DNA of 64,000 nt from Shewanella inventionis (GCF_014641855.1 NZ_BMII01000004.1:1-64000), one strand, 5' to 3'; numbered from the stretch's first letter, positions 37,651 to 49,501 are shown. Program-made: numbers and translations. Notes: a model not told the origin generated them from the sequence alone.

Positions 37651-39876
37651 TTATTCAGCCTCAACCAAAGACTCTGGTACAAAATAAGCACAACCCAATG
37701 GTGGTACTGAAATCACGATGCTATTTTCCATGCCTTGCCACTGTGTAGATGAGGTAATACACATTCCATCATTGATGACATGACTGCCGCCGTAATGGCC
37801 ATGATCACTGTTAAGTATTTCGATGTAGTTATCACAACTTGGCACCCCAACACGAAAACCGTGGTGCACTTGCGGTGACATATTGACCACGATAATGACG
37901 TGCTGTTGCTTATCTTTGGCATAACGGCAATAAACCAAAATGTTGTTGTCTGCATTATTGCAATCAAACCAGGCAAAACCGTCACTTTGATGATCGCATT
38001 CATAGAGTGCAGGTGTTTGTAGATAGCACTGGTTAAGATCACGAACCCAATCTTGAATACCTTGATGCGGTGTATATTCGAGTAAATGCCAATCAAGGCT
38101 TTGGTTATGATCCCATTCATTGCGTTGAGCAAACTCATTGCCCATAAACAACAGTTTTTTACCCGGATGCGACCACATAAACCCATAATAGGCTCGTAAG
38201 GTCGCAAATTTTTGCCAGTCATCGCCGGGGATTTTATGCAACACGGAGCCTTTACCGTGCACAACTTCATCGTGGCTAAGTGACAATATAAACTGCTCTG
38301 TAAAGGCATAAACAAGGCTAAAGGTCAGTTCGCCATGGTGATAGCGTCGGTAGAGCGGATCGCAACTTATGTAACGCAAGGTATCGTTCATCCACCCCAT
38401 GTTCCATTTAAACCCAAAGCCCAGCCCATTATGATCGGTTGATTGAGTTACACCGGGCCATGCTGTTGATTCTTCAGCAATCATGTTGATACCGGGAAAA
38501 CACTGATACATACGTGCATTTAATTCTTGTAAAAATTGTATGGCTTGAAGATTTTCACGCCCGCCAAATTCATTAGGTACCCATTGATCAGCATTACGGC
38601 TGTAATCGAGATACAACATCGATGACACAGCATCTAATCGTAGGCCGTCAAAATGAAATTCATCGAGCCAATAATGGGCATTACTGAATAAAAAGCTGCG
38701 CACTTCAGCACGGCCATAATTATAAATGAGGGTATCCCAATCTGGATGCTCACCTTTGCGAGGATCTTCATGTTCGTACAAGCAGCTGCCATCAAAACGA
38801 ACCAATCCATGAGGATCACGAGGAAAATGGGCAGGCACCCAATCGAGTAAAACAGCAATATCTTGCTGATGACATGCATCAATAAACGCTTTAAGGCCGT
38901 TAGCGTCACCAAAGCGATATGTCGGCGCATATAAGCCTACGGGTTGATAACCCCAAGAACCATCGAATGGATATTCACTGATTGGCATTAACTGCAAATG
39001 GGTAAACCCCATTTCTTTTACATAAGGCACTAATTCACTGATTAACTGTCCATAATCGGTATATTCCTGCCCTGCCTCACCCGTACGGCGCCATGACGCT
39101 AAATGAACCTCATAAATAGACATGGGTTGCTCATGGCTTTTACTGAGCATTCTTTGTTGCAACCAGCCACTATCTTGCCATTGATAGCACTCTTCAGAAG
39201 GCGTGATTGAGGCATTATGAGGTGAAGGCTGCATTGACACTGCATAAGGGTCCGATTTAACCAAGGTATGGCCATTTGCATCAGTTATCGCAAATTTATA
39301 GTGTTGGCCAGCCTCAACATCGACCACAAAAATATCCCACAAGCCACTGGCAGGATGAAAACGCATAACATGTCGCTTTGCGTCCCACACATTAAAATCA
39401 CCGATTAGCGCCACTTTTTGTGCATTCGGTGCCCACACACAAAAATGAATGCCCTTTACACCTTGATGTTCACGCCAATTAGCACCTTGAAAACGGTAAC
39501 CCTGTAATTGACTGCCTTCACCAAATAAGTACACATCTTGCGGATCCAGTAAACTGTCATATTGATAAGGGTCGGTGATGATTTGTTCGCATAATGGATA
39601 CTGAACTCGCAGAGTATAAGCAAATGGCTTCACTCTTCGGCCCATTTTTCCAGCAAACACACCCTGGTTATCCAGCGGCTCTAAACTGGCCACTTTACGA
39701 CCATCTTTAGCACTCAATACATCAACCGCGGTTGCGCCAGGAATAAAACAACGAACGATTAACGATTTGCCCTCATTGGCACTGTGCATACCCAGTAAAG
39801 AAAACACATCGGTGTATTCACCATTGACTAAAGCGATTTCGCTACCTTGTTCAAAATATGGAGTGGCTACAGTCAT
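37651..39876 (-). CDS. glgB: 1,4-alpha-glucan branching enzyme
   Basis: A 741-residue GH13 branching enzyme that makes alpha-1,6 links. The ATG at 39876 is chosen because it gives a short spacer after malQ; a farther start would add 18 residues with no homology and overlap malQ. It has an N1 domain, then a CBM48 ([22 protein letters not shown]) and the barrel with [25 protein letters not shown] (nucleophile), [13 protein letters not shown] (acid) and [14 protein letters not shown]. Length fits the long form found in E. coli. Confidence 0.94.
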   Translation of the reverse strand: MTVATPYFEQGSEIALVNGEYTDVFSLLGMHSANEGKSLIVRCFIPGATAVDVLSAKDGRKVASLEPLDNQGVFAGKMGRRVKPFAYTLRVQYPLCEQIITDPYQYDSLLDPQDVYLFGEGSQLQGYRFQGANWREHQGVKGIHFCVWAPNAQKVALIGDFNVWDAKRHVMRFHPASGLWDIFVVDVEAGQHYKFAITDANGHTLVKSDPYAVSMQPSPHNASITPSEECYQWQDSGWLQQRMLSKSHEQPMSIYEVHLASWRRTGEAGQEYTDYGQLISELVPYVKEMGFTHLQLMPISEYPFDGSWGYQPVGLYAPTYRFGDANGLKAFIDACHQQDIAVLLDWVPAHFPRDPHGLVRFDGSCLYEHEDPRKGEHPDWDTLIYNYGRAEVRSFLFSNAHYWLDEFHFDGLRLDAVSSMLYLDYSRNADQWVPNEFGGRENLQAIQFLQELNARMYQCFPGINMIAEESTAWPGVTQSTDHNGLGFGFKWNMGWMNDTLRYISCDPLYRRYHHGELTFSLVYAFTEQFILSLSHDEVVHGKGSVLHKIPGDDWQKFATLRAYYGFMWSHPGKKLLFMGNEFAQRNEWDHNQSLDWHLLEYTPHQGIQDWVRDLNQCYLQTPALYECDHQSDGFAWFDCNNADNNILVYCRYAKDKQQHVIIVVNMSPQVHHGFRVGVPSCDNYIEILNSDHGHYGGSHVINDGMCITSSTQWQGMENSIVISVPPLGCAYFVPESLVEAE

Positions 39877-39889
39877 ATACAATGATCCA

Positions 39890-42079
39890 TTATTGTTCTG
39901 AGTTATTGGATAAAGACACATTTGCAGCAAATGAACGGCTGCATGCCTGTCTTGCTAGTTGAATTACTCTGATCCTTTGTTGCACTTTGCTACTTTGAGC
40001 AATTTGCTCAATGCTCAGCGGTAATCGTCTCTGCCAGTTAGGGAATTCTTTCCATGTGCCTGGGATATTCACACCGTGTTTGTCTGCGACAAGATCACTA
40101 AGTTGGACGCTAAATAATTGCGCATTCCCTTTGGCGACGACATCCAGCCATGCCAAAATGACGCAGTCAAAATCAATTAAATCAATATTTTGCTCCATGC
40201 TGGCATCTAATGCACCTTGTCGATTGAGTAAGGCAATAAGCTCAAATTTTTCTTGCTGTCGCTCATCCAAGGCATGTTGTAATTTATCGTCCGAATCAAT
40301 TAACGCTAACTTGCGTCTTAATTTGAGATCGTCTCCCGTCCACCATGCTGTAATCGTAGGTACATCGTGATTAGCCAACATCATTAAGCTTTGATGTTTG
40401 TAATCTCTAGGCGATTTAAATCCATTGTGGTCTTTGCAAAAATAAAATAACTCGTTAGAAAAAATTCCCGCTTTGTGCAATCGAGACACGATTTCCGGCG
40501 GCACAATCCCTAAATCTTCACCAATCACAATGCAACGAGCTCGCTGACTTTCAAGGCACACAATAGCCAACAGGGTTTCAACCGGATAATACACATAGCT
40601 ACCTTGACCCAATTCTTTGTTTAAAGGCCACCACCATAGTCGTAATAGCCCCATGACATGATCAATACGTAATGCACCACAGCTTTGCATATTACTTCTA
40701 ACCAATTGAATAAAATGGCTAAAATCGTGTTGTTTTAATTTAACAGGATCAAAGGGAGTTAATCCCCAATTTTGGCCTTGTTCAGCAAATGGATCTGGCG
40801 GTGCACCAATGCTGGCGTTATCACAAAACATCGCTAAATTTTCACTTACTTCAGCACCATGACTCACCGCACCCACAGCCAAATCCCTAATCAAGCCAAT
40901 ACTCATGCCACATTGTTTTGCATTTAAATGGCAGGCTTCAAGTTGTTCATTTGCCACAAATTGCAGGTACAAATAAAACCCCGCATCTTGATTGAAATAT
41001 TTTGATGCTAACTTTATTTCACTCTCAACAAACTGCATTAATGCCGGTTTGTCTTTTTCAACAAAAGCTAAATAAGCTGAGCATCTTGCGGTTTCACGTT
41101 TAACATGTTCCTGACAAAAAATTTGATACATCTTTTCAAAAATAGCATATTTAGTGCTTTGCACTTCTTGATAATTAATCAATTGAGATTGATTAATGGC
41201 ATGCTTTTTTTGTAACCATTTTTGGCTAGTTAATTCTGGCTCAATGGCTTTGTATTCATAAACAGATTCAATTTGAATATACAGCGGGTTTAACCGACGA
41301 CGGTCGGTTGGACTATAAGGGCTGGGATTTTCCGGCTGACTAATATCCAGTGCATGTAACGGATTAAGTAAAATAAAATCTGCACCTGCGTGTGCCGCAT
41401 AATCGATCAACTCGGCAAGATTGCCAAAATCACCTATGCCCCATTGCTCATCGCTACGTAAGGCATACAACTGTGCATTGATCCCCCAGGGCTGCTGAGT
41501 ACTGGCCGACACCTGCGCCATACGGCCTTGATAAGCCATTTGAGGCGCGATCATGATTTGCCCATATAAGGTATGAGCGCGAGTGGCATCACCAATAAAA
41601 GCCAAACTCAGATGATGGTATCCTAAATGCAAATTGGGCTTATCTAACTGCAACCGATACTGGCAATAGCGCAGACCATTAATGTGGTACTCACCGACAA
41701 CAGTACACTCATCGCACTTAACCGTTACAGACAAGGTATCAATACTTTCGCCAAATACTGTTAGCTGTATTGGATAGGGGTAGTTTTCTGGTAACTGAAT
41801 ATCAATATGAGGATTATCAATTTCGCACCATTGAAATCGATGTAATGGTACCAACCAAGGAGACACATCAAGTAACTCAATACGTTGAGCGACTTTTTCA
41901 TCGGTAATTAATCCAGCATATTCGCTGGGATCACATTGATGTTGATTAAATGATGTTGGTAGCAACATCGTGGTTAAAATACCCTGCCTATCCTTAGCAG
42001 GAATGTTCACAAGATTACCGAAACAATCGATAAACTCTGCTCCAACGCCTTGCAAATATAGCAACTTCTCAAGTCCCAT
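39890..42079 (-). CDS. malQ: 4-alpha-glucanotransferase (amylomaltase)
   Basis: A 729-residue GH77 enzyme that transfers maltodextrin segments and recycles short glucans. Catalytic blocks: [18 protein letters not shown] (nucleophile Asp), [15 protein letters not shown] (acid Glu) and [13 protein letters not shown] (third Asp). The N-terminal extension (about 1-140) matches the E. coli type. It is the first gene of the operon malQ-glgB-glgX-glgP-glgC-glgA, so maltodextrin recycling appears co-regulated with glycogen turnover. The promoter must lie in 42080-42538. Confidence 0.93.
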   Translation of the reverse strand: MGLEKLLYLQGVGAEFIDCFGNLVNIPAKDRQGILTTMLLPTSFNQHQCDPSEYAGLITDEKVAQRIELLDVSPWLVPLHRFQWCEIDNPHIDIQLPENYPYPIQLTVFGESIDTLSVTVKCDECTVVGEYHINGLRYCQYRLQLDKPNLHLGYHHLSLAFIGDATRAHTLYGQIMIAPQMAYQGRMAQVSASTQQPWGINAQLYALRSDEQWGIGDFGNLAELIDYAAHAGADFILLNPLHALDISQPENPSPYSPTDRRRLNPLYIQIESVYEYKAIEPELTSQKWLQKKHAINQSQLINYQEVQSTKYAIFEKMYQIFCQEHVKRETARCSAYLAFVEKDKPALMQFVESEIKLASKYFNQDAGFYLYLQFVANEQLEACHLNAKQCGMSIGLIRDLAVGAVSHGAEVSENLAMFCDNASIGAPPDPFAEQGQNWGLTPFDPVKLKQHDFSHFIQLVRSNMQSCGALRIDHVMGLLRLWWWPLNKELGQGSYVYYPVETLLAIVCLESQRARCIVIGEDLGIVPPEIVSRLHKAGIFSNELFYFCKDHNGFKSPRDYKHQSLMMLANHDVPTITAWWTGDDLKLRRKLALIDSDDKLQHALDERQQEKFELIALLNRQGALDASMEQNIDLIDFDCVILAWLDVVAKGNAQLFSVQLSDLVADKHGVNIPGTWKEFPNWQRRLPLSIEQIAQSSKVQQRIRVIQLARQACSRSFAANVSLSNNSEQ

Positions 42080-42538
42080 ATTTGTCTTCCCTCGCGATTA
42101 TTAACTGCATGAAATCCAGCAGATACCATGCCAGTTAATGGTAACAAATTGACTACAGTAAAATGGCAATAACATGACAAGAATATGTTATTTAGAATCA
42201 TCTAGTTAGTGAAATAATTGCCATTGAAACAACTGTTTAAGACAAGTGTTTACGAAAAACCATTCGCACTAAATTTGTGCAGAAGAGGCAAAAAGAGTGC
42301 AGTAAGTTAACTAAAAATTTGATTATTTGCGATAAAATGGCGCAGCAATTTGACTTAACACAAACATTTACGTTTTTACTGATTGACCAAGCTGAAAACC
42401 ACATAAGGTAAAATATTGCGAGGCATAAAACAGATCATTGTTATAGGCAATACGAAGGGGTTGCAGACTTTGAGACACAACGCCACCCTGCTATGATGAC
42501 ATCACGCAAAACCCTGTGGCTAAGAGATAAATCCATCA
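42080..42538. other. Divergent intergenic region of the glycogen operon and nudL
   Basis: About 460 AT-rich bases that must hold the promoters of malQ (minus) and nudL (plus). I see no convincing consensus promoter, MalT or CRP site and no RNA gene. The stretch is large for two simple promoters. Confidence 0.5.
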
Positions 42539-43114
42539 ATGAATAAACACGAATTTACGCTACGCTACAAATTACATCAGTTAACTACAGCCATCACTTC
42601 TGCACCGTCAACCTATTTAGGTCGTAAAGCTGCGGTTTTAATTCCGATAATAGAGCGGGATCAGCAACTGCATCTTTTATTAACTCAGCGAGCCATGCAC
42701 CTTCGCCATCATCCAGGGCAAATCAGTTTTCCCGGTGGAAAGGTAGAACCGTATGACACCAATGCTGTTGAAACCGCATTACGTGAAGCTCAAGAAGAAA
42801 TAGGCTTAATGGCAGATAATGTTGAAGTATTGGGTGTTTTTCCTGCACATAAAACGTTTACAGGCTTTGAAATCACCCCAGTAGTCGCTCTGGTAAAACA
42901 GCCATTTGAATTGATCATCGATCCTGGAGAAGTTGCAGACTGCTTTACAGTACCGTTGAGCTTTTTTATAGATAACAACAATCGGCATCAGGTATTTCAC
43001 TACCGTCATGGCAAACGCTATCACGTACATTTTATGCCATTTAACGATCGTTTTATTTGGGGCGTAACAGCCGCAATAATTGATTTATTATGCCGCCATG
43101 TCGCTCGCAGGTAA
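42539..43114 (+). CDS. nudL: NUDIX hydrolase, CoA pyrophosphatase type
   Basis: A 191-residue hydrolase. The UPF0035 signature LLTQRAMHLRHHPGQISFPGGK runs into the NUDIX box, which has the conserved Gly-Gly-Lys start and REAQEEIGL end. This pair of motifs marks NudL/PCD1-type enzymes that split CoA and acyl-CoA diphosphates to 3',5'-ADP and phosphopantetheine. It stands alone, convergent with the next small gene. No strong ribosome site precedes the ATG. Confidence 0.88.
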   Translation: MNKHEFTLRYKLHQLTTAITSAPSTYLGRKAAVLIPIIERDQQLHLLLTQRAMHLRHHPGQISFPGGKVEPYDTNAVETALREAQEEIGLMADNVEVLGVFPAHKTFTGFEITPVVALVKQPFELIIDPGEVADCFTVPLSFFIDNNNRHQVFHYRHGKRYHVHFMPFNDRFIWGVTAAIIDLLCRHVARR

Positions 43115-43190
43115 TTTAGCGCCTTGCACTCTCACAAGGATACATACATAAAATAAACGCATCGATATAAAATAATACATAACCAAATAC

Positions 43191-43532
43191 TTATATTACA
43201 TAGCGAATGTATAAACCAGCAGAAAGCGACACCACCAACAACAAAGGAATGTTAACCCAAAAGCCAATTTTGGTAGTGGTTTTAGCGTAAAAGTTAACTA
43301 ACAGATTTAAAAAACTGACACCTGCACACCACCAGATTAAATATTCTAATTTAATCGTTAAATCAGGATCCCAATACAAACGTACCGACACCCCTTTACT
43401 TAAAAAGTAGCCCACGGCTCGATCGGGTCTGGCTTCACCATAAATAATTAGCGCATAAATGGCTAAGCTCCAGCCCAAAATCGACAATACCGTCAACACC
43501 ACTTGCAACACACCTAATCGAGACATATCCAA
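43191..43532 (-). CDS. Hypothetical small integral membrane protein
   Basis: About 113 residues (or 111 from the ATG at 43526) with three to four hydrophobic segments (about 9-29, 63-80, 90-110) and a soluble loop between the first two (GEARPDRAVGYFLSKGVSVRLYWDPD). I do not recognise a named family. It looks like a genuine gene by composition and by its membrane pattern. It is located between nudL and asnS with no operon partner. Confidence 0.65.
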   Translation of the reverse strand: MDMSRLGVLQVVLTVLSILGWSLAIYALIIYGEARPDRAVGYFLSKGVSVRLYWDPDLTIKLEYLIWWCAGVSFLNLLVNFYAKTTTKIGFWVNIPLLLVVSLSAGLYIRYVI

Positions 43533-43652
43533 ATCCTTGGTTTACGCAATATAATCACTCAAGCTTGTCATTATTATCCAATGACACTTTCAGCAATTAC
43601 CTTGTTCGGCTTTAGCTTAACTTACACATTTGCCATATATTTAACCGACTTA

Positions 43653-43681
43653 TTCAAAAGTAACACATTAATCAGTATAGA
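43653..43681 (+). promoter_or_regulatory. Predicted promoter of asnS
   Basis: TTCAAA at 43653-43658 and TATAGA at 43676-43681, spacer 17 bases, about 90 bases before the asnS start. Confidence 0.5.
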
Positions 43682-43773
43682 ATAGCGTTTTCAGCTTGAG
43701 AAAAGCCACCAGCAAGGTAAGATAAACCCAAATTTTATATTCATAATTCGATATGTTGGAGAATTAAGCAACA

Positions 43774-45174
43774 ATGAGCATTACATCTGTCGCTTCTGTA
43801 TTTAAAGGTGAACACGCCATCGGTTCGCAAGTCACTGTACGTGGCTGGGTAAGAACACGTCGTGATTCTAAAGCTGGTATTTCTTTCTTAGCCGTTTATG
43901 ACGGTTCATGTTTCGATCCCATTCAGGGCGTCGTGCCAAATAGCCTAGACAATTACAATGACGATGTATTGAAATTGACAGCAGGCTGTTCAGTGGTTAT
44001 GACAGGTGAAATTGTCGCCTCTCCAGGCGCTGGCCAAGCATTTGAAATACAAGTATCGAACATTCAAGTTACTGGCTTTGTTGACGATCCTGATACATAC
44101 CCAATGGCCGCTAAACGCCATTCAATTGAACATTTACGCGAACTTGCCCACTTACGCCCTCGCACTAACATTATTGGTGCAGTAGCTCGTGTGCGTAACT
44201 GTTTATCGCAAGCTATTCACCGTTTTTACCATCAAGAAGGCTTTATTTGGGTGTCTACACCGCTTATCACTGCATCTGACTGTGAAGGTGCTGGTGAAAT
44301 GTTCCGTGTATCGACATTAGACATGGAAAACTTACCTCGCACTCCAGCAGGAAAAGTAGATTACGACAAAGACTTTTTCGGTAAAGAATCTTTCTTAACC
44401 GTATCAGGTCAGTTAAATGCCGAAACCTATGCTTGTGCATTGTCTAAAGTCTATACCTTTGGCCCTACTTTCCGAGCAGAAAACTCAAATACCACTCGTC
44501 ACCTTGCTGAGTTTTGGATGGTTGAACCAGAAGTGGCGTTTGCCACATTAGAAGATGCCGCAGAATTAGCTGAAAAAATGCTTAAATTTGCCTTCAATGC
44601 AGTATTAGAAGAGCGCATGGACGATTTAAGCTTCTTTAACGAACGTGTTGATAATACCGTCGTTGAACGCTTGCAATCATTCGTTAACAGTGATTTTGCT
44701 CAAGTTGATTATACTGATGCAGTTGAAATCCTTAAAAACTGCGGCAAAACATTCGAATTCCCTGTTGAATGGGGTATCGATTTACAGTCTGAGCATGAAC
44801 GTTATTTAGCTGAAGAACACTTTAAAGCACCGGTAGTTGTGAAAAACTATCCTAAAGACATTAAAGCCTTCTACATGCGTTTAAATGACGACGGTAAGAC
44901 GGTTGCCGCAATGGACGTACTTGCACCAGGTATTGGTGAGATCATTGGTGGAGCGCAGCGTGAAGAGCGTTTAGATGTATTAGATGCTCGCCTCGCAGAA
45001 ATGCAATTAAGCCAAGAAGATTACTGGTGGTACCGTGATCTTCGCCGTTATGGCACTGTGCCTCACGCAGGTTTTGGTTTAGGTTTTGAGCGTTTAGTGT
45101 CTTACGTGACAGGTGTTAATAACATTCGTGATGTTATTCCATTCCCACGTGCGCCTCGTTCAGCTAACTTCTAA
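43774..45174 (+). CDS. asnS: Asparaginyl-tRNA synthetase
   Basis: A 466-residue class IIb synthetase that charges tRNA-Asn. The N-terminal OB-fold anticodon domain has [27 protein letters not shown]. The catalytic core has motif 2 with [22 protein letters not shown] and motif 3 with [15 protein letters not shown], then the C-terminal IRDVIPFPR typical of AsnRS. GGAG precedes the ATG. Its substrate tRNA genes lie only about 4.4 kb downstream. A bidirectional terminator follows. Confidence 0.97.
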   Translation: MSITSVASVFKGEHAIGSQVTVRGWVRTRRDSKAGISFLAVYDGSCFDPIQGVVPNSLDNYNDDVLKLTAGCSVVMTGEIVASPGAGQAFEIQVSNIQVTGFVDDPDTYPMAAKRHSIEHLRELAHLRPRTNIIGAVARVRNCLSQAIHRFYHQEGFIWVSTPLITASDCEGAGEMFRVSTLDMENLPRTPAGKVDYDKDFFGKESFLTVSGQLNAETYACALSKVYTFGPTFRAENSNTTRHLAEFWMVEPEVAFATLEDAAELAEKMLKFAFNAVLEERMDDLSFFNERVDNTVVERLQSFVNSDFAQVDYTDAVEILKNCGKTFEFPVEWGIDLQSEHERYLAEEHFKAPVVVKNYPKDIKAFYMRLNDDGKTVAAMDVLAPGIGEIIGGAQREERLDVLDARLAEMQLSQEDYWWYRDLRRYGTVPHAGFGLGFERLVSYVTGVNNIRDVIPFPRAPRSANF

Positions 45175-45190
45175 TACTGAGCTGTAATAC

Positions 45191-45227
45191 CAATAAAAAC
45201 GCGCCTTGCGGCGCGTTTTTTTATTGG
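45191..45227. terminator. Bidirectional terminator between asnS and the EAL gene
   Basis: Arms ACGCGCC and GGCGCGT with loop TTGC, extended by CAATAAAA on the left and TTTTTTATTG on the right. Confidence 0.92.
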
Positions 45228-45228
45228 T

Positions 45229-46001
45229 TTAGAGCATTAATGCATCAAAATCAATGTCAGGTAAAGATTCAAAACCTGGTTTTGCGAATAAATAACCTTG
45301 CATTAAATCAATACCGATACTTTTTAGCCACAGATATTCTTCAATTGTTTCAATGCCTTCTGCCAATGCAGTGATGTTTAATTCATGCATCATAGCCAAA
45401 CAATGTTTTACAATAACTTGCCTTGTTTTATCTGTATGAATATTCCGGATCAATCCCATATCGAGTTTAATAATATTGGTTTGAAAATCCGCTAATAAGT
45501 TTAAGCCTGAAAATCCTGAACCAAAATCATCTGTGGCGGTTTTAAAACCCAAAGCTTGATAATAATTGACAATTTTTTGATGTGATTACTGTCTTCAATT
45601 TTCTCAACTTCAGTAAACTCAAACATGATCTGCTCTGTTGGAAACTGATATTTTTTAGCCGCTTCGAGCGTAGTACGAATACAGCGTTCTGGCTTGTATA
45701 TCGCATTAGGTAAAAAGTTAATGCTCAGCATTGAATCAATACCCAGTTTTGCCGCGAGGGCAATGGCTTTAATACGACAAAGCTGATCAAATAAATATCG
45801 ATTTTCGTCGTTAACCTGTGAAATAACCGAATAAGCAGACTCATTGTTTACACCACGCACTAACGCCTCATAACCAAACACTTTCATGGTTTGGCAATTA
45901 ATGATGGGTTGAAACGCCATTGTAAAATCAAAATCAAGTTCTGGGGTGTCACTGCATTGATTACAAACAAGTTTGTCACAATGATTTTCGTCTACTTTCA
46001 T
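45229..46001 (-). pseudogene. EAL domain (c-di-GMP phosphodiesterase-like) gene with frameshift
   Basis: Two overlapping frames together encode one EAL domain of about 256 residues. The first frame (to about 45580) has FQPIINCQTMKVFGYEALVRG, the EAL motif, SINFLPNA and MFEFTEVEKIED. The second has TATDDFGSGFSGLNLLADF, IKLDMGLIRNI, the conserved Lys/Glu of LAEGIET and a C-terminal LMQGYLFAKPG. Adding one A to the six-A run (45573-45578, minus strand) restores HIKKIVNYYQALGFKTATDDFG perfectly. The intact protein would hydrolyse cyclic di-GMP and has no other domain except a Cys-rich N-terminus. It may be a true lesion, slippage-tolerant expression or a sequencing error. Confidence 0.85.
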
Positions 46002-46073
46002 ATTTTATCCATAACAAACGTTTGATGTAATAACTGTAGTTTACGCCAGAAAATTAAGGCATAAAAATGCATG

Positions 46074-48095
46074 TTAGCTGTTCAATATAATCTGTTCACG
46101 AAGGTGTTTAACCTCATCACGTAAGGCTGCGGCTTGTTCAAACTCAAGGTTTTTTGCATGCTCATGCATTTGTTTTTCTAGCGCGTCGATTTGATGGCTT
46201 AGATCAGCAACACTAGAGTACTTGGCACGTGTATCTGCCACTTCAGCAAAACGAGTTTGATGCTTGTCTTGGCCTTTAGCTGACTTAGGATCGCCAACGT
46301 CCATCACATCAGTAATACTTTTAACTACACCGCGAGGAATGATGCCATTTTCAAGGTTATGTTGATGCTGTTTTTCCCGTCGACGTTCAGTTTCACCCAT
46401 GGCTTTGGCCATTGAGTTTGTGATCCTGTCTGCATACAAAATCACTTTACCATTAACATTACGCGCCGCGCGGCCTATGGTCTGAATAAGCGAACGTTCT
46501 GAGCGTAAAAACCCTTCTTTGTCTGCATCAAGAATACACACCAGAGAAACTTCAGGCATATCGAGCCCTTCCCGAAGTAAATTAATACCAACCAATACAT
46601 CAAAGTGACCTAAACGCAAATCACGAATAATCTCAACCCGCTCTACAGTATCAATGTCTGAGTGTAAATAACGTACTTTAACGCCATGTTCATCGAGGTA
46701 TTCAGTTAAATCTTCTGACATACGTTTGGTTAACGTAGTCACTAATACCCGCTCGTTTACCGCGACCCTTTTAGCAATTTCAGATAATAAATCATCGACT
46801 TGAATTGCCACAGGGCGGACTTCTAATACAGGATCAAGAAGCCCTGTGGGGCGCACGACTTGCTCTGCAACTTCACCGTCACTTTTATCTAGCTCATATT
46901 GGCTTGGTGTGGCAGACACAAAAATGGTTTGTGGCATTAAGCGTTCAAACTCTTCAAACATTAATGGCCGATTGTCTAATGCCGAAGGCAAACGAAAACC
47001 ATACTCGACTAGGTTCATTTTACGACTGCGATCGCCTTTATACATGGCACCAATTTGCGGCACTGTCACATGAGATTCATCAATAATTAATAAGCCATCT
47101 GCAGGTAGGTAGTCGAGCAGTGTTGGTGGGCCTTCACCTGTACTGCGACCAGACAAATAACGAGAGTAGTTTTCGATGCCCGAGCAATAGCCTAACTCAA
47201 CCATCATTTCAATATCGTATTGTACTCGCTCGGAGATCCGTTGCGCCTCGATTAACTTATTATTGTCGAGTAAAAATTGCCTACGGTCGCGCAGCTCTTC
47301 TTTAATTTCTTCAGTTGCCGCTAATATTTTTTCTCTAGGCGTTACATAGTGGGTTTTAGGGTAAATAGTGGTACGGGCAATGCGTTTATTAATGTGCCCC
47401 GTTAACGGATCAAATTCACTTAAACGTTCAATCTCATCATCAAATAATTCAATCCGAATGGCTTCTCGTTCAGATTCTGCCGGAAAGATATCGATTACCT
47501 CACCTCGCACCCGATAAGTGCCTCGCTGCAGTTCAATATCGTTGCGAGTATATTGCAACTCGCTTAGACGAATAAGTATGTCACGCTGCCCCATAAAATC
47601 ACCTTGGCGCAAGTGCAGCAACATTTTCATGTAGGAGTCAGGATCACCAAGACCATATATAGCCGACACAGAAGCAATCAGCACGACGTCTTTACGTTCT
47701 AACAGTGCTTTGGTTGCCGACAATCGCATTTGTTCTATGTGGGCGTTAACCGACGCATCTTTTTCAATAAAAGTATTAGATGCAGGCACATACGCTTCTG
47801 GTTGGTAATAATCGTAATAAGACACAAAATATTCGACGGCATTGTGAGGAAAGAATTCTTTCATCTCGCCATAGAGTTGAGCGGCAAGGGTTTTATTGGG
47901 AGCCATAATAATCGTAGGTCTGCCCATTTGCTTAATCACATTGGCAATGGTGTACGTTTTACCCGAACCGGTTACGCCCAGTAACGTTTGGCTGGCAATA
48001 CCAGACTGTAAACCCTCAACGAGTTGCTTAATTGCAGTGGGTTGATCGCCTGCTGGCTCAAATTTGGACTCTAAGGTAAAGACTGACTCTGACAC
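46074..48095 (-). CDS. uvrB: Excinuclease ABC subunit B
   Basis: A 673-residue DNA-repair helicase that loads UvrC at lesions marked by UvrA. The start is taken as GTG 48095 (GGAAG seven to eight bases upstream); the frame opens at a TTG at 48119. Motifs: Walker A GVTGSGKT, the DNA-pinching beta-hairpin region [25 protein letters not shown], the helicase C-terminal [13 protein letters not shown] and QTIGRAARN, and the C-terminal UVR motif that binds UvrC (last 36 residues). No consensus LexA box is visible just upstream. Confidence 0.95.
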   Translation of the reverse strand: MSESVFTLESKFEPAGDQPTAIKQLVEGLQSGIASQTLLGVTGSGKTYTIANVIKQMGRPTIIMAPNKTLAAQLYGEMKEFFPHNAVEYFVSYYDYYQPEAYVPASNTFIEKDASVNAHIEQMRLSATKALLERKDVVLIASVSAIYGLGDPDSYMKMLLHLRQGDFMGQRDILIRLSELQYTRNDIELQRGTYRVRGEVIDIFPAESEREAIRIELFDDEIERLSEFDPLTGHINKRIARTTIYPKTHYVTPREKILAATEEIKEELRDRRQFLLDNNKLIEAQRISERVQYDIEMMVELGYCSGIENYSRYLSGRSTGEGPPTLLDYLPADGLLIIDESHVTVPQIGAMYKGDRSRKMNLVEYGFRLPSALDNRPLMFEEFERLMPQTIFVSATPSQYELDKSDGEVAEQVVRPTGLLDPVLEVRPVAIQVDDLLSEIAKRVAVNERVLVTTLTKRMSEDLTEYLDEHGVKVRYLHSDIDTVERVEIIRDLRLGHFDVLVGINLLREGLDMPEVSLVCILDADKEGFLRSERSLIQTIGRAARNVNGKVILYADRITNSMAKAMGETERRREKQHQHNLENGIIPRGVVKSITDVMDVGDPKSAKGQDKHQTRFAEVADTRAKYSSVADLSHQIDALEKQMHEHAKNLEFEQAAALRDEVKHLREQIILNS

Positions 48096-48184
48096 TACGC
48101 GGCTTCCTTTTTGATTCAACTTGGTATCATATACCTAAACACTGATTGGTTGCGATAGCTAATGATGATTGATGGCTGATGGCC

Positions 48185-48219
48185 GTTAGTTGTTAGTTGT
48201 TAGTTGTTAGTTGTTAGTT
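48185..48219. repeat. Tandem heptamer repeat, five copies
   Basis: GTTAGTT repeated five times without interruption (35 bases), about 90 bases upstream of the uvrB start codon. Confidence 0.9.
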
Positions 48220-48692
48220 TAAAAGCATTTCAATTAATAAGGTGAACAATCACAGTCACGCAAACTTTCAGCTTAAAGCGCATTACGAGCCTTTTGGTAT
48301 AAATACCCAGTATCGATGTGCGGTGATTCATTAAACGGCAAGTCAATAAACAATAGCGATTGGCTTACGCCCTAGTCGGCCCATGTTCAGGCATTTTATG
48401 TATTGTTTAGGGATGATGACAAATTGGCGATCATTACATGAAATTAATATACAGACCTAAAGATCGGTTAAAAACAGTGTATAAATCGATGAAAAACTAA
48501 TCTAAATCTCAATTTAATACACAATCTACAATGCAAACATATTACAATTTTGCAATACACAGAACAGTGAACTTACAAAACAGTTGATTTTTATATCTGT
48601 TTGAATTTAATCAAGTTAACTCACTGCTAATGAATAGGTATATTTTAACTACAAACCATACTCAGCAAGGGCTTGGAGGATATTTACAGCAG

Positions 48693-48727
48693 AAGTCCAC
48701 AAGCTTATCCACAGAAATAGTGGATAA
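48693..48727. promoter_or_regulatory. Cluster of DnaA-box-like sequences, possible DARS1-like site
   Basis: A perfect consensus box TTATCCACA (48705-48713) faces an inverted box AGTGGATAA (48719-48727, complement TTATCCACT). They share a symmetric core CTTATCCAC / GTGGATAAG with seven bases between arms. A weak third box AAGTCCACA (48693-48701) lies three bases before the first. A further one-mismatch box TTATACACT is at 48477-48485 on the minus strand. In E. coli the DnaA-reactivating site DARS1 lies in the bioD-uvrB intergenic region, also upstream of uvrB. Confidence 0.5.
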
Positions 48728-49501
48728 GTCACTAAACATCAATGTGGCTGCGGGGTAGCGCGTTTGTGGGATTCATAAAAACGTAAAGATGTCATGATGA
48801 AATTTTATTACATTTGAAAACAATACGACTTATAGAGACAAGCAGTTCACAATTAAGTTAAAACAGGCTCTAAAAAAAAGTAAAATAAGTCGCGATCTTT
48901 AGCATGTCGATCACGATTTATTGTCGTAGATAAATTGATGAACGTATAACACACTAGGTGCTAATACTTCTTATTGCAAAGAGTGTCCTATTAACTCGCC
49001 CATTCATTGCAGAGCGCAGATTAGCCTCGGGCAACCCAAGCGCTATTGAACAGGCTAAAATATTGTATAACACCATATCTAAACCAAGTCCCTATAGGCA
49101 TATGCAAACATGCAACAAGCATTGTGAAGATCATGTTGCCTCAACGAAAAATGCACACATGTCTATTATCGACACCACATCGAGCGGCTACGAGAGATTC
49201 ATGTTCCACTTTAGGCCACTAAACCTTGACCTAAAAGTTCGGAATTGAATCAGCATAGTGATTAAAGTGGCTATTGCTACTAACGATTGCGACTAACGAT
49301 TGCACTTAAGTATTGTAACCGCACAACGAAGAAAGCCCTGTTGATTTAATGATTTGTTATATTGCACATCCAAAGGTTGAGATTAAATCGTTAATCGCAT
49401 TATTGATTGTGTAAAAAACGACATTAATGTCCAAAACTCGTGCACGATGTGTATTTGATAACCAATTAGTCACATAAATGCGTTTTTTTTTATAACTCGA
49501 G

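Larger units (their letters stand above)
48096..49501. other. Long gene-free region upstream of uvrB
   Basis: About 1.4 kb without a convincing gene. It holds the uvrB promoter region (with the dyad GGTAT-CAT-ATACC at about 48122-48134), a five-copy heptamer repeat, a cluster of DnaA-box-like sequences near 48700 and AT-rich DNA. A 96-codon plus-strand frame starting with GTG at 48958 has no ribosome site and no recognisable product. Confidence 0.5.

Noticed and set aside
48096..48150. LexA (SOS) box upstream of uvrB
   Set aside because: The dyad GGTAT-CAT-ATACC is present but does not match CTGT-N8-ACAG, and no better match is visible nearby.
48690..48730. Chromosomal origin of replication
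   Set aside because: There are only two good DnaA boxes, no AT-rich 13-mers in order, and no dnaA, gidA or rpmH nearby. A DARS-like site is more likely.
48958..49248. A 96-codon plus-strand frame in the region upstream of the tRNA-Asn array
   Set aside because: It starts with GTG, has no ribosome site, and the product has no recognisable motif or convincing composition. It is probably chance in gene-free DNA.
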